Assembly (NCBI GenBank): GCA_964575975.1
Contig: CAZNTU010000005.1
Coordinates: 5,109-69,108 of the forward strand
From: G963674505 sp964575975
GTDB taxonomy: Bacteria; Desulfobacterota; Desulfobacteria; Desulfobacterales; SKZT01
Direction: 5' to 3'
Length of the DNA stretch: 64,000 nt
In this document: positions 44,901 to 53,018 of the stretch, piece after piece
Position numbering within the stretch: position 1 is the first letter of the stretch
Layout of the letters: the number at the start of each line of letters is the position of its first letter
The notes under the pieces: generated by a model
The model's database searches: none
Seen by the model: the letters and a program-made list of their open reading frames with translations, nothing else
What the model was told of the DNA's origin: nothing
Translations under genes and position numbers: made by a program

Positions 44901-47900
44901 GGAAGCGCCCCGCGCCGTCTGCCTTTTAGCCAGAAGCCGGGAACAGCTTGCACATGCGGCGGAGTCGGCCGTTCAAGCGGTCCGAGGAAACCGGAAACGC
45001 GAATTCAACGGAAGAAACTTCGTGGCGTACAATCCGGAGCCTTTCGGACCTTCGGCGCGGATCGCGTTCCTGTTTCCCGGTTCCGGAAACCACTTTTTGG
45101 GGATGGGACGCGAAATCGGGGTGCAATGGCCCGAAATTTACCGCGATCTAGACCGAAAAACAGAGGAACTCAAGACCCAGCTGATTCCCCATTGCTTCGT
45201 TCCCTGGAGGACCTCGTGGGAAAGCGGATGGCGGGAGGATGCGCAACGTTTCATCGCATCGGATGTTCTCCACATGATATTCGGGCAGGTCGTGCATGGC
45301 GGAGTCATGTCGAACCTGGCACGTTCCTTCGGCGTGGAACCGTCTTCGGTGATCGGCTACAGCCTGGGGGAATCCGCAGGTCTCTTCGCTTTGGGAGCAT
45401 GGCCCGACCGGGGCGGAATGCTTTCCCGCATGCGCGAAACCGACCTTTTTTCGATTCAGCTCGCCGGCCCTTGCCGGTCCGCCCGCAAGGCCTGGAACAT
45501 CGGCGAAGGCGAACCGTTCCAATGGAGCGCCGCAGTAGTCAACCAACCGGCGGAAAACGTGCGGAAAGCCATTTCGAACATCCCCCGCGCAAGGCTTCTG
45601 ATTGTGAACACGCCCGACGAGTGCGTCATTGGAGGACAAAAGGAAGCGGTTGACGAAACGATAAAGAAGTTCGGGTGCGACGCCTTTTTCCTCGACGGCG
45701 TCGTCACGGTCCACTGCGACGCGGCTGCCCCGTCCGCCGAAGCCTATAGGAAACTCCATTTGTTTCCGACCACTCCTGTGGAAAACGTTCGATTCTACAG
45801 TTGCGCCAACGAGGGCCCATACGATCTTACAAAGGACAAAGCGGCCGAATCGATACTCAAACAGGCGCTTTACGGGTTCGATTTTCCAAAGACCGTCCAG
45901 CGAGCGTACGAAGACGGCATCCGCTTGTTCCTGGAAATGGGTCCGCATTCATCCTGCACCCGGATGATCAAAACCATCTTGAAGGACAAGCCCCACCTGG
46001 CCGTTTCGGCCTCGTCGAGGGGCGAGGACGAATACGTTGCCGTTCTCAAGTTTCTGGGCTCTCTCGTCGCCGAAAGAGTTCCGGTGAAGCTCGAAAGGCT
46101 TTACGGTCGCGAGGCGTACGCGTACGAACTGGACGAAGCAAAGAATGCGGACGAGAGGACCGCGATCTTCGTACCGGCGGGAGGAAGATCGCCTCGACCC
46201 GCACTCCCCGATTTCAACGTCGAGTCAGAACCCGAAATCGAAACCGTCTCCTTCGCCGCGCCGGAAACCGTCCTTCCCGAAGAACCCCCTGCGCGAAACG
46301 GAAAGGAAGCCGCTTCCTTTTTCGTGGAATCGACATCCATCGGCGAACGCGAAGATTCCGTCCATGGCCTCTATTCGGAATTCATTCTCTCCCTGAAACA
46401 ATCCACCGACGAAACGGCGAAAATCCATCGGGATTTTCTGCGATTTTCCGAAGACGCGACAAAAGCGTACGCGGATATCTTCCGGCTTCAAACCAAGTTG
46501 CTGGAAGCTTTGATCGAAGCGGGCGGTTCGCTTGACAATCCCCCTGCCACGCGTCCTTCCGCCGAGGGAGGATATCTTTCCGAACTCGACATCTCGCACC
46601 TCGTCCCGTCGAAAGCCGTGCCCGCCTTCGACAGGGACATGTGCATGGAATTCGCCGTCGGCTCTCTCGAAAAGGTGCTGGGCCCCGAATTCGCCGTCGT
46701 GGATACGTACAAAGCGAGAGTGCGCCTTCCGGACGAACCTCTGATGCTGGTGGACCGTATTTTGTCCGTGGAGGGCGAAAAGGGCTCCATGACCTCCGGA
46801 AAAGTAATCACCGAGCACGACGTCTTGCCCGGCGCTTGGTACTTGGACGGCGACCGCGCGCCGGTCTGCATTTCGGTCGAGGCGGGCCAGGCGGACCTCT
46901 TTCTGTGTTCCTACCTGGGCATAGACCTGAAAGTGAAGGGCGAGAGAACCTACCGCCTTTTGGACGCCAAGGTCCGGTTCCACCGGGGGCTTCCCCGGCC
47001 GGGAGACGCGATTCGCTACGATATAGGGATCGAAAAATTCGTCAGACAGGGAGAAACATACCTTTTCTTTTTCCATTTCGAAGGCTACATTGGAGACGAG
47101 CATCTGATTACCATGACCGACGGGTGCGCCGGATTTTTTACCGAAGAGGAGATTCGAAATTCGGGCGGCATCGTTTTGAAAAGGAAGGAAACCGAACCTG
47201 CGCCCGGAAAAGTCTCTCCGGCCTATCGCCCCTTGGCCGGCTTCGACGGACGTCCCGAGAGCTACGACGACGAACGGGTGGACGCTCTCAGGCGGGGCGA
47301 TTTGGAAAAATGCTTCGGAGCGCGGTTCGCGGGCGTGAAACTTGCGCGGTCGCTCTGGCTTCCCGGCGGAAGGATGAGGCTTATCCATCGCGTCTTGCAG
47401 CTCGATCCCAAGGGTGGACGTTACGGTCTCGGAATCATCAGGGCCGAGGCGGACATTCGTCCGGACGACTGGTTCCTGACCTGCCATTTCATGGACGACA
47501 TGGTCATGCCGGGCACGCTCATGTACGAATGTTGCGCCCACGCGCTCAGGGTGCTTCTCCAGAGGATTGGCTGGGCCACGGACAAGCCGGGGGTCTGCTA
47601 CGAACCCCTCGTCGGAATTCCCAGTATTTTGAAATGCCGGGGACCCGTCACGACGAAAACCCGTCGGGTGATCTACGAAGCGTACCTGAAGGAAATCGGA
47701 TACGCGCCGGAACCCTACGTGATCGCCGACGCTCTCATGTACGGCGACGGGCATCCCATCGTTTTCTTCCAGGACATGAGCATGAAAATGACCGGCGCCA
47801 CCAAAGAGGATGTCGAAAAAAACTGGTTGAACAAGGACGCGGAGAATATACGAGGTCTTGCACAGAGAAAGCCTGTGCTGTACGACAGGGACAGGATTCT

Positions 47901-49005
47901 CGCGTTCGCCATCGGAAAGCCTTCGGAGGCGTTCGGAAAACCGTACGAGGTTTTCGACCGGGAACGTGTGATCGCCAGACTTCCGGGACCGCCTTACGCT
48001 TTCATGGACCGGGTCGTAAAAGTGGAACCGGAGCCTTGGGTGTTGAAGCCGGACGGCTGGATCGAGGCGGAGTACGACCTGCCCGCCGACGCATGGTACT
48101 ACAAGGCGAACCGGACGCCCTCTGTTCCTTTTTGCGTGCTTCTGGAGATCGCCCTTCAGCCATGCGGATGGCTTGCCGCGTACGCGGGTTCCGCGTTGAG
48201 AAGCGAGAACGACTTGAAATTCAGAAACCTGGGAGGCGAGGCCGAACTTCTGGCGGAGGTTTTTCCCGAAAACGGTCCGTTGGTCATGCGATCTCGTATG
48301 ACAAAGGTTTCCGAAGCGGGCGAAATGATCATCGAGAATTTCGATTTCGAAGTGTTGCAGAACGACCGCATGGTTTACAAAGGGAACACCTATTTCGGTT
48401 TTTTCACGAAACAGGCTCTTGCCACGCAGGTGGGAATCCGGGGCGCCGAAAAAACGGCGTATTCTCCCAAGGAGGACGAACTCCGACGAGGATTGTCCGA
48501 AACTTTCGCGCCGGAGGCTCCCCTTTTCCCCGAAGACCCTGCCAAAGACCCGGCTGCGCCCTTGTCTATGCCCGCGAAGGCACTGCTCATGGTCGACGGC
48601 ATCGAAACTTACATTCCCGACGGAGGTCCTAAAGGGCTGGGCTTTATTCGAGGCGTCAAAAAGGTCGATCCTTCGGAATGGTTCTTTAAGGCCCATTTTT
48701 ACCAGGACCCGGTTTGCCCCGGAAGCTTGGGGCTTGAGTCCTTTATTCAGCTGCTGAAATACGTCGCCGTCAAGCGTTGGGGAAACCGCTACGGTTCGAG
48801 CCGGTTCGAAACGATAACGGAATCGAAGCACGCATGGACGTATCGCGGCCAGATCATACGGAAAAACGAAGTCGTTCGGGTGGAAGCCGCGATAACCCGA
48901 ATCCAAGAAGAGCCCTACCCTGCCGTTTTCGCGGACGGTTTCTTGAACGTGGACGGTCTTTGGATATATAAAATGGACAATTTCGGAATCGGACTGAAGG
49001 CCTGA
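41914..49005 (+). CDS. PUFA-synthase-like megasynthase (KS-CLF-AT-four hotdog domains)
   Basis: 2363 residues. KS1 (1-450) has the triad C191 (DAACASSLYS), H325 (ECHGAGTPVGD) and H366 (SNVGHLLTG). A second KS fold (about 467-930) has Gln-Glu where Cys belongs (CFVVSQEEAAGV), as in chain-length factors. An AT-like domain (about 1045-1390) carries FLFPGSGNHFLGMG and nucleophile S1150 (GYSLGES). Then two double-hotdog dehydratase units: about 1565-1970 with H1858 (CHFMDDMVMPG) and about 1995-2363 with H2261 (AHFYQDPVCPG). This is the KS-CLF-DH-DH plan of PfaC, with an AT inserted. No ACP (GxDS) motif, ketoreductase or enoyl reductase is seen. It should make a polyunsaturated acyl chain with partner proteins. 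OleA follows 29 bases on. Confidence 0.9.
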   Translation: MFKKIPIAIVGMGGVFPGAFDVASFWRNILDRVDMSRKVPPGRWIAPPEAMYDPVPMPDKTYSLKACFVEDFVADFHGLHIDESFARRLDPLYHLVLHAGRDAFFDCGTANLDKNRTGVVLAAIALPTDSSSKLTRKILGRTFENRLFNETEHASVSYEESLAARVTSFPASLLAHSLGLGGGAYTLDAACASSLYSVKLACDELQAFRADAMLAGGVSRPEQLYTQVGFSQLRALSPSGKCAAFDRSADGLVVGEGAGIVVLKRLEDAIRDGDRIYAIVRGAGLSNDMSANLLAPDSEGQVRAMRLAYESAGWSPSDVDLIECHGAGTPVGDAAELASLSTLWHGIEDAKPGQCAIGSVKSNVGHLLTGAGAAGLIKTVLAIFHRKIPPSANFEKPSEDSPLNSGPFRVQTEAVEWERRSKTAPRRAAVSAFGFGGINGHLLLEEHIPSSSLPEKHEISLESSEKDVPSIAVVGMAVRFGGIESLEKFQERIFKGESPFRTRPKDRWHGAEEIVKAITGSDLHGAYLDGLEMFPGDFRIPPNEIADILPQQLLMLRVAAQALTDAGMPSRKMRAKTSAVIGISFDYEATNFHARWNMYNEIERYKSKAGLRLDKQRTEEWLESLRDETGLPLTAVRTLGALGGIVASRVAKEFGFGGPCFVVSQEEAAGVRALEIGARSLQRFETDSVLVGAVDLACDARNIAAAHRVAPWSRKKDVFAFDRRADGSLPGEGAVALILKRYEDALKDGDRIYAVVRGMGASSGTVDSSSAVETCLSSLKRAFADAKVSPGSVGHFETLGSGEPSADDTEAAAIHTFFNKRRLHEKCALGATVPNIGNAGSASGLAAVAKTCLCLYQQIIPPLRNFESPAFRSWSRSAFHIPAFAQYWSANRQDGPRRACAGITTRDGGCAHVVLESFDPAENDDSVSSIPPKTLGERKRPAGYKDAGLFCIGANDKSALLRKLAALKKTAEHDFDDDAPFEKHARRWFETEPLDPEAPRAVCLLARSREQLAHAAESAVQAVRGNRKREFNGRNFVAYNPEPFGPSARIAFLFPGSGNHFLGMGREIGVQWPEIYRDLDRKTEELKTQLIPHCFVPWRTSWESGWREDAQRFIASDVLHMIFGQVVHGGVMSNLARSFGVEPSSVIGYSLGESAGLFALGAWPDRGGMLSRMRETDLFSIQLAGPCRSARKAWNIGEGEPFQWSAAVVNQPAENVRKAISNIPRARLLIVNTPDECVIGGQKEAVDETIKKFGCDAFFLDGVVTVHCDAAAPSAEAYRKLHLFPTTPVENVRFYSCANEGPYDLTKDKAAESILKQALYGFDFPKTVQRAYEDGIRLFLEMGPHSSCTRMIKTILKDKPHLAVSASSRGEDEYVAVLKFLGSLVAERVPVKLERLYGREAYAYELDEAKNADERTAIFVPAGGRSPRPALPDFNVESEPEIETVSFAAPETVLPEEPPARNGKEAASFFVESTSIGEREDSVHGLYSEFILSLKQSTDETAKIHRDFLRFSEDATKAYADIFRLQTKLLEALIEAGGSLDNPPATRPSAEGGYLSELDISHLVPSKAVPAFDRDMCMEFAVGSLEKVLGPEFAVVDTYKARVRLPDEPLMLVDRILSVEGEKGSMTSGKVITEHDVLPGAWYLDGDRAPVCISVEAGQADLFLCSYLGIDLKVKGERTYRLLDAKVRFHRGLPRPGDAIRYDIGIEKFVRQGETYLFFFHFEGYIGDEHLITMTDGCAGFFTEEEIRNSGGIVLKRKETEPAPGKVSPAYRPLAGFDGRPESYDDERVDALRRGDLEKCFGARFAGVKLARSLWLPGGRMRLIHRVLQLDPKGGRYGLGIIRAEADIRPDDWFLTCHFMDDMVMPGTLMYECCAHALRVLLQRIGWATDKPGVCYEPLVGIPSILKCRGPVTTKTRRVIYEAYLKEIGYAPEPYVIADALMYGDGHPIVFFQDMSMKMTGATKEDVEKNWLNKDAENIRGLAQRKPVLYDRDRILAFAIGKPSEAFGKPYEVFDRERVIARLPGPPYAFMDRVVKVEPEPWVLKPDGWIEAEYDLPADAWYYKANRTPSVPFCVLLEIALQPCGWLAAYAGSALRSENDLKFRNLGGEAELLAEVFPENGPLVMRSRMTKVSEAGEMIIENFDFEVLQNDRMVYKGNTYFGFFTKQALATQVGIRGAEKTAYSPKEDELRRGLSETFAPEAPLFPEDPAKDPAAPLSMPAKALLMVDGIETYIPDGGPKGLGFIRGVKKVDPSEWFFKAHFYQDPVCPGSLGLESFIQLLKYVAVKRWGNRYGSSRFETITESKHAWTYRGQIIRKNEVVRVEAAITRIQEEPYPAVFADGFLNVDGLWIYKMDNFGIGLKA

Positions 49006-49034
49006 TGTTTCACCAATAGCGGGAGCGAACTGTA

Positions 49035-50090
49035 TTGAGCGAATTTTCATTGAAATATACCAGAGTTTATGTGGATGCGTTCGGCTACGAGCTGGCACCC
49101 AACGTGATCGCCTCGGAGGATTTGGAGGCCAGGCTTTCGCCGCTCTACGAAAAGCTTCATGTGAAATACGGACAGTTGGAGGCCATCACCGGCATTGCGG
49201 AACGACGCTTCTGGGAACCGGGGTTCCGTATGTACCAGGGCGCGGCCAAGGCGGGCAGGAAAGCTCTCGCATCGTCCGGGATCGATGTTTCCGAGATCGG
49301 GATGCTGATTTACGCGGGCGTATGCCGGGACAATCTGGAACCCGCCACGGCATGCGCGGTGGCGGACGAACTTGGCCTTTCGCCGAATACCCAGATATAC
49401 GACGTAAGCAATGCCTGCCTGGGGGTGTTGAACGGCATGATTCAAGTCGCCAACGCCATCGAGCTGGGCCAGACCCGCGCTGGCCTGATCGTGTCGTGCG
49501 AATCGGCAAGGCAAATCGTCGAGCTGACCATCGAAAAGCTTTTGGAGAAACCCTCCATGGAGCATTTCGTCAAATCCCTGGCGACGCTTACGGGGGGCTC
49601 CGGAGCGGTAGCGGTGCTGTTGACCGAAAGTGAATTGTCCGACCGGGGGCATCGGATGGCCGGCGGAGTCGTCAGAAGCGCGGCCGAACATCATCGCCTT
49701 TGCCGGTGGGGACCTGACACGGGAATTCCGGCGACCGCGCCGGTTGTGATGGAGACAGATTCCGTCGGCGTGCTGAAGAACGGAGTCGCGCTGGGAGCGA
49801 AGACTTACGGGGATTTCAAACGAGCGCTGAAATTGTCGGACGACAAGCCCGCCAAGATCGTGTGCCATCAGGTGGGCTCCTCGCATCAGAAGACTGTCCT
49901 GGATTCGCTGGGCATCCCCCGGGAAAAGGATTTCACGACCTATCGCTACCTGGGAAACATCGGGACCGTGTCGCTTCCCATAACCGCCGCCATCGCCGAC
50001 GAACGAGGATTTCTGGAAAAAGGCGACTTCACGGGTTTTTTCGGCATCGGAAGCGGCCTCAACTGTCTTATGCTCGGAATCGAATGGTAG
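49035..50090 (+). CDS. oleA: OleA, thiolase-fold acyl-CoA head-to-head condensing enzyme
   Basis: 351 residues. KAS III-type fold with C128 (YDVSNACLGVLNGM), the His in VCHQVGSSHQ and the Asn region RYLGNIGTVSLP. The opening YTRVYVDAFGYELAPNVI and the LSPLYEKLHVKYGQLEAITGI block are characteristic of OleA rather than FabH. OleA joins two acyl-CoAs by decarboxylation-free Claisen condensation to a beta-keto acid, the first step to long-chain olefins. TTG 49035 is taken as start: GGGAG is about ten bases upstream and the N-terminus then matches the family. Only 29 bases separate it from the megasynthase, implying that the polyene chain is its substrate. Confidence 0.9.
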   Translation: MSEFSLKYTRVYVDAFGYELAPNVIASEDLEARLSPLYEKLHVKYGQLEAITGIAERRFWEPGFRMYQGAAKAGRKALASSGIDVSEIGMLIYAGVCRDNLEPATACAVADELGLSPNTQIYDVSNACLGVLNGMIQVANAIELGQTRAGLIVSCESARQIVELTIEKLLEKPSMEHFVKSLATLTGGSGAVAVLLTESELSDRGHRMAGGVVRSAAEHHRLCRWGPDTGIPATAPVVMETDSVGVLKNGVALGAKTYGDFKRALKLSDDKPAKIVCHQVGSSHQKTVLDSLGIPREKDFTTYRYLGNIGTVSLPITAAIADERGFLEKGDFTGFFGIGSGLNCLMLGIEW

Positions 50091-50096
50091 GTATCC

Positions 50097-51002
50097 ATGA
50101 CCGACAAAAAATTTTTGGAGTCCGAAAGTTTCAAGAGATTGTATCCGTTTTCCTCCCGCTACATGAAAATCCGGGGGTTCGACTGTCATTACGTGGACGA
50201 AGGCGCGGGCGAACCTCTGGTGATGCTTCACGGCAACCCGACGTGGTCGTTTTATTTCCGGTCTTTGATCAAGGGTTTTTCCGACCGGTTCAGATGCGTC
50301 GCCCCCGATCATATCGGGTGCGGCTTGTCCGAGAAGCCAAGCGAGGGACAATACGATTTCCGACTGAAAAGCCGGGTAGAGGACCTGGAGGATTTGCTGG
50401 ACCGGTTGGGCATAAAGGAAAACATTACCCTCGTTCTGCACGATTGGGGCGGCATGATCGGTTCCGCGTTCGCGGCACGCCATCCGGAAAAAATCAAGCG
50501 CCTTGTAATCTTGAACACGGCCGCTTTTTTTCTTCCGGGAAAAAAGAAGCTCCCGGTACGCCTCAAAATCATGAGAGACTTGACTTTTTTCGCAAAGCCC
50601 GCCGTTTTGTATCTGAATCTGTTCGCGATATCCGCCCTGCGCATGGCCAGTCGAAAAGGATTGCCAATGGAGGTCAAAAAAGGACTTGTCGCGCCCTACG
50701 ACACTCCGAAAAACAGGCTGGCCATTTTAAAGTTCGTGCAGGACATCCCGCTGAACGCGTCCGACCCCAGTTACTCGACAGTCGATTATACGCAAAAAAG
50801 TCTCTATTTATTGAAAGGGAAACCAATGATAATCTGCTGGGGAACGAAGGATTTCGTTTTCGACGAAAATTTTCTTTTGGAATGGCGGAAGAGGTTTCCC
50901 GAGGCCGAAATCCATCGCTTCCAAGGAGCCGGCCATTATGTTCTGGAGGACGAACCCGAGGAAGTGCGCGACCGAATCGAGCGGTTCCTGGATACAAGGT
51001 GA
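50097..51002 (+). CDS. oleB: OleB, alpha/beta hydrolase (beta-lactone decarboxylase)
   Basis: 301 residues of the haloalkane-dehalogenase-like hydrolase group. Motifs: oxyanion region LHGNPTWSFYFRSL, nucleophile D116 (LVLHDWGGMIG), and H280 (GAGHYVLEDEPEEV). In ole clusters OleB converts the beta-lactone to a cis-olefin plus CO2. It starts six bases after oleA. Taken alone it could be read as a haloalkane dehalogenase; the cluster decides the call. Confidence 0.88.
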   Translation: MTDKKFLESESFKRLYPFSSRYMKIRGFDCHYVDEGAGEPLVMLHGNPTWSFYFRSLIKGFSDRFRCVAPDHIGCGLSEKPSEGQYDFRLKSRVEDLEDLLDRLGIKENITLVLHDWGGMIGSAFAARHPEKIKRLVILNTAAFFLPGKKKLPVRLKIMRDLTFFAKPAVLYLNLFAISALRMASRKGLPMEVKKGLVAPYDTPKNRLAILKFVQDIPLNASDPSYSTVDYTQKSLYLLKGKPMIICWGTKDFVFDENFLLEWRKRFPEAEIHRFQGAGHYVLEDEPEEVRDRIERFLDTR

Positions 51003-51362
51003 TTCCCTTGCCTTCCGAGAATCCCGCCTTGAACTTTTCCGTCCTCCCCTTCCTTTCGACAGCCCTCTCCTGTTCAATGCATCAAACCCGAAGTACGATC
51101 CCTGATACTTGGAAACCTAACGCCTTTTCCATTGATTAACAAGCCTCAAGAATGATATGGAGACTTTCGATGCAAAATGGTCGCCCGCGCGGTATATAGG
51201 AAATACCTCTAAACCGTGACAGCTCGCAATTAACTATGCGCCATAGACCCGATACAGCATTGTAGCGCGTTTTTTCGCACAAGCCCCCTGCCGTTGGATA
51301 AGAAGGGACAGCTTGTGCGGCGAGGGGCGAAACGATCAACCTGAAAAAAGAACGAACACGAT
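51003..51362. other. oleB-oleC intergenic region with hairpin
   Basis: 360 bases with no gene, breaking an otherwise tight cluster. CGCACAAGC (51276-51284) and GCTTGTGCG (51311-51319) form a perfect 9-bp inverted repeat with a 26-base loop, about 45 bases before the oleC start. It may hold a promoter or a leader structure for oleCD; no -35/-10 pair stands out. Confidence 0.5.
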
Positions 51363-53018
51363 ATGGTGAATGTATCCGCATTATTAAGCCTTAAAGCAAA
51401 GGAACAACCTTTCAAGCGGGCCGTTGTCTATCCGGTGGACCGGGATTATTTCGGACGGCGTACTTACGCGCATTTGACTTTCGGCCAACTGGAGAGGGAA
51501 GCCGACATGCTGGCCCGTGGATTGAACAAGGCCGGAATTTCGAGGGGCGTCAGGACAGTATTGATGGTACCCCCCGGTCCCGATTTTTTTATACTGACTT
51601 TCGCAATGTTCAAGGTCGGAGCTGTCCCCGTCGTGGTGGACCCCGGAATGGGAATGAAAGGAATGCTCAAATGCCTTAGGGAAAGCCAACCGGAAGCTTT
51701 CGTCGGAATCCCCAAGGCGCACATGCTGAGGGTTCTTTTTCCCCAATATTTCAAGACTGTGCGGGTTCGCGTGACGGTCGGCAGTCGGATGTTTTGGGGT
51801 GGCTCTACCCTGAAGCAACTCAGAACCTTTCCTTGGAGCCCCTTTCCCATGGCCGATACCGAGGCCGACGAAACCGCCGCGATTCTTTTCACCACGGGGA
51901 GCACGGGTCCCGCAAAGGGGACCGTCTACACCCATGGCAATTTCGAAGCTCAGATCCGCCATATCCAAGACCATTTCCAAATCGCGCCCGACGAGATCGA
52001 CCTTCCGACGTTTCCCCTTTTCGCGCTCTTCGACCCTGCATTGGGCATGACGGCGGTCATTCCCGACATGGACCCCACCAAACCCGCCGAGGTGGATCCG
52101 GAAAACATAATCGAACCCATTCTCGATCAGGGAGTCACGAATATGTTCGCATCCCCGGCGCTGTTGAATCTGGTCGGAAAATTCGGAAAAGCACTGGGAT
52201 TGAAGCTTCCGTCCTTGAGAAGGGTCGTGTCGGCGGGCGCGCCAGTGCATCCGGCCAATATCGAGCAATTTTCCTCCATGCTGAACAAGGACACGGAAAT
52301 CCATACTCCCTACGGGGCGACCGAGGCGGTGCCGGTGCTTTCCATCGGAAGCCACGAGATTCTGTCGCAAACCCGCAAGCTCAGCGAGCAAGGGTTCGGC
52401 AATTGCGTGGGCCGTCCCCTTGACGGCATAGATGTGCGACTGATCAAAGTCGCCGACGACCCCATCGAGAGCTGGAGCGACGACCTGCTATCGGAGCAGG
52501 GCGATATCGGCGAAATAGTCGTCAAAGGAAGTCTCGTGACGCGGGAATACTTCAACAGGCCCGACATGACCGCCTTGGCCAAAATACCCGACTACGACGG
52601 CTTCTGGCACAGAATGGGCGATCTGGGATGGATGGACAAACTCGGACGAGTCTGGTTCTGCGGAAGAAAAAGCCATCGCGTGATCACCGAAAAAGGGATC
52701 CTTTATTCCATTCCGTGCGAGGCGATTTTCAACAACCACCCGATAGTGTTCAGAAGCGCGCTCGTGGGCGTCGGACAGCCTCCGAACCAAATCCCGGCCA
52801 TCGTCGTGGAACTTGACAAGGATGACGACTCCGGCAAGGATCCGGAGACAATCCGCCAGGAATTGTTCGTGCGAGGACGCGAACACGATCTTACCAGAGA
52901 AATCGAAATAATTCTATTCAAAGATAAACTGCCTGTCGATATTCGACACAACTCGAAGATTTTCAGAGAACAACTGGCAGTGTGGGCATCGAAGAAGATA
53001 AAAAAAAATGAAACTTGA
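51363..53018 (+). CDS. oleC: OleC, AMP-dependent beta-lactone synthetase
   Basis: 551 residues of the ANL superfamily: ILFTTGSTGPAKGTVYTHGNFE (P-loop motif), HTPYGATEAVPVLSIG, HRMGDLGWMDKLGRVWFCGRKSHRVI and the end VDIRHNSKIFREQL, whose Lys corresponds to the A10 position. OleC adenylates the beta-hydroxy acid and closes the beta-lactone. ATEAVPV and CGRKSHRV are typical of this subgroup and differ from acyl-CoA synthetases such as the one at 13131-14729. It overlaps oleD by 11 bases. Confidence 0.88.
   Translation: MVNVSALLSLKAKEQPFKRAVVYPVDRDYFGRRTYAHLTFGQLEREADMLARGLNKAGISRGVRTVLMVPPGPDFFILTFAMFKVGAVPVVVDPGMGMKGMLKCLRESQPEAFVGIPKAHMLRVLFPQYFKTVRVRVTVGSRMFWGGSTLKQLRTFPWSPFPMADTEADETAAILFTTGSTGPAKGTVYTHGNFEAQIRHIQDHFQIAPDEIDLPTFPLFALFDPALGMTAVIPDMDPTKPAEVDPENIIEPILDQGVTNMFASPALLNLVGKFGKALGLKLPSLRRVVSAGAPVHPANIEQFSSMLNKDTEIHTPYGATEAVPVLSIGSHEILSQTRKLSEQGFGNCVGRPLDGIDVRLIKVADDPIESWSDDLLSEQGDIGEIVVKGSLVTREYFNRPDMTALAKIPDYDGFWHRMGDLGWMDKLGRVWFCGRKSHRVITEKGILYSIPCEAIFNNHPIVFRSALVGVGQPPNQIPAIVVELDKDDDSGKDPETIRQELFVRGREHDLTREIEIILFKDKLPVDIRHNSKIFREQLAVWASKKIKKNET

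Noticed and set aside
46291..46560. possible acyl carrier domain between AT and first hotdog of the megasynthase
   Set aside because: The segment is helical and charged, but no GxDS phosphopantetheine motif is present.
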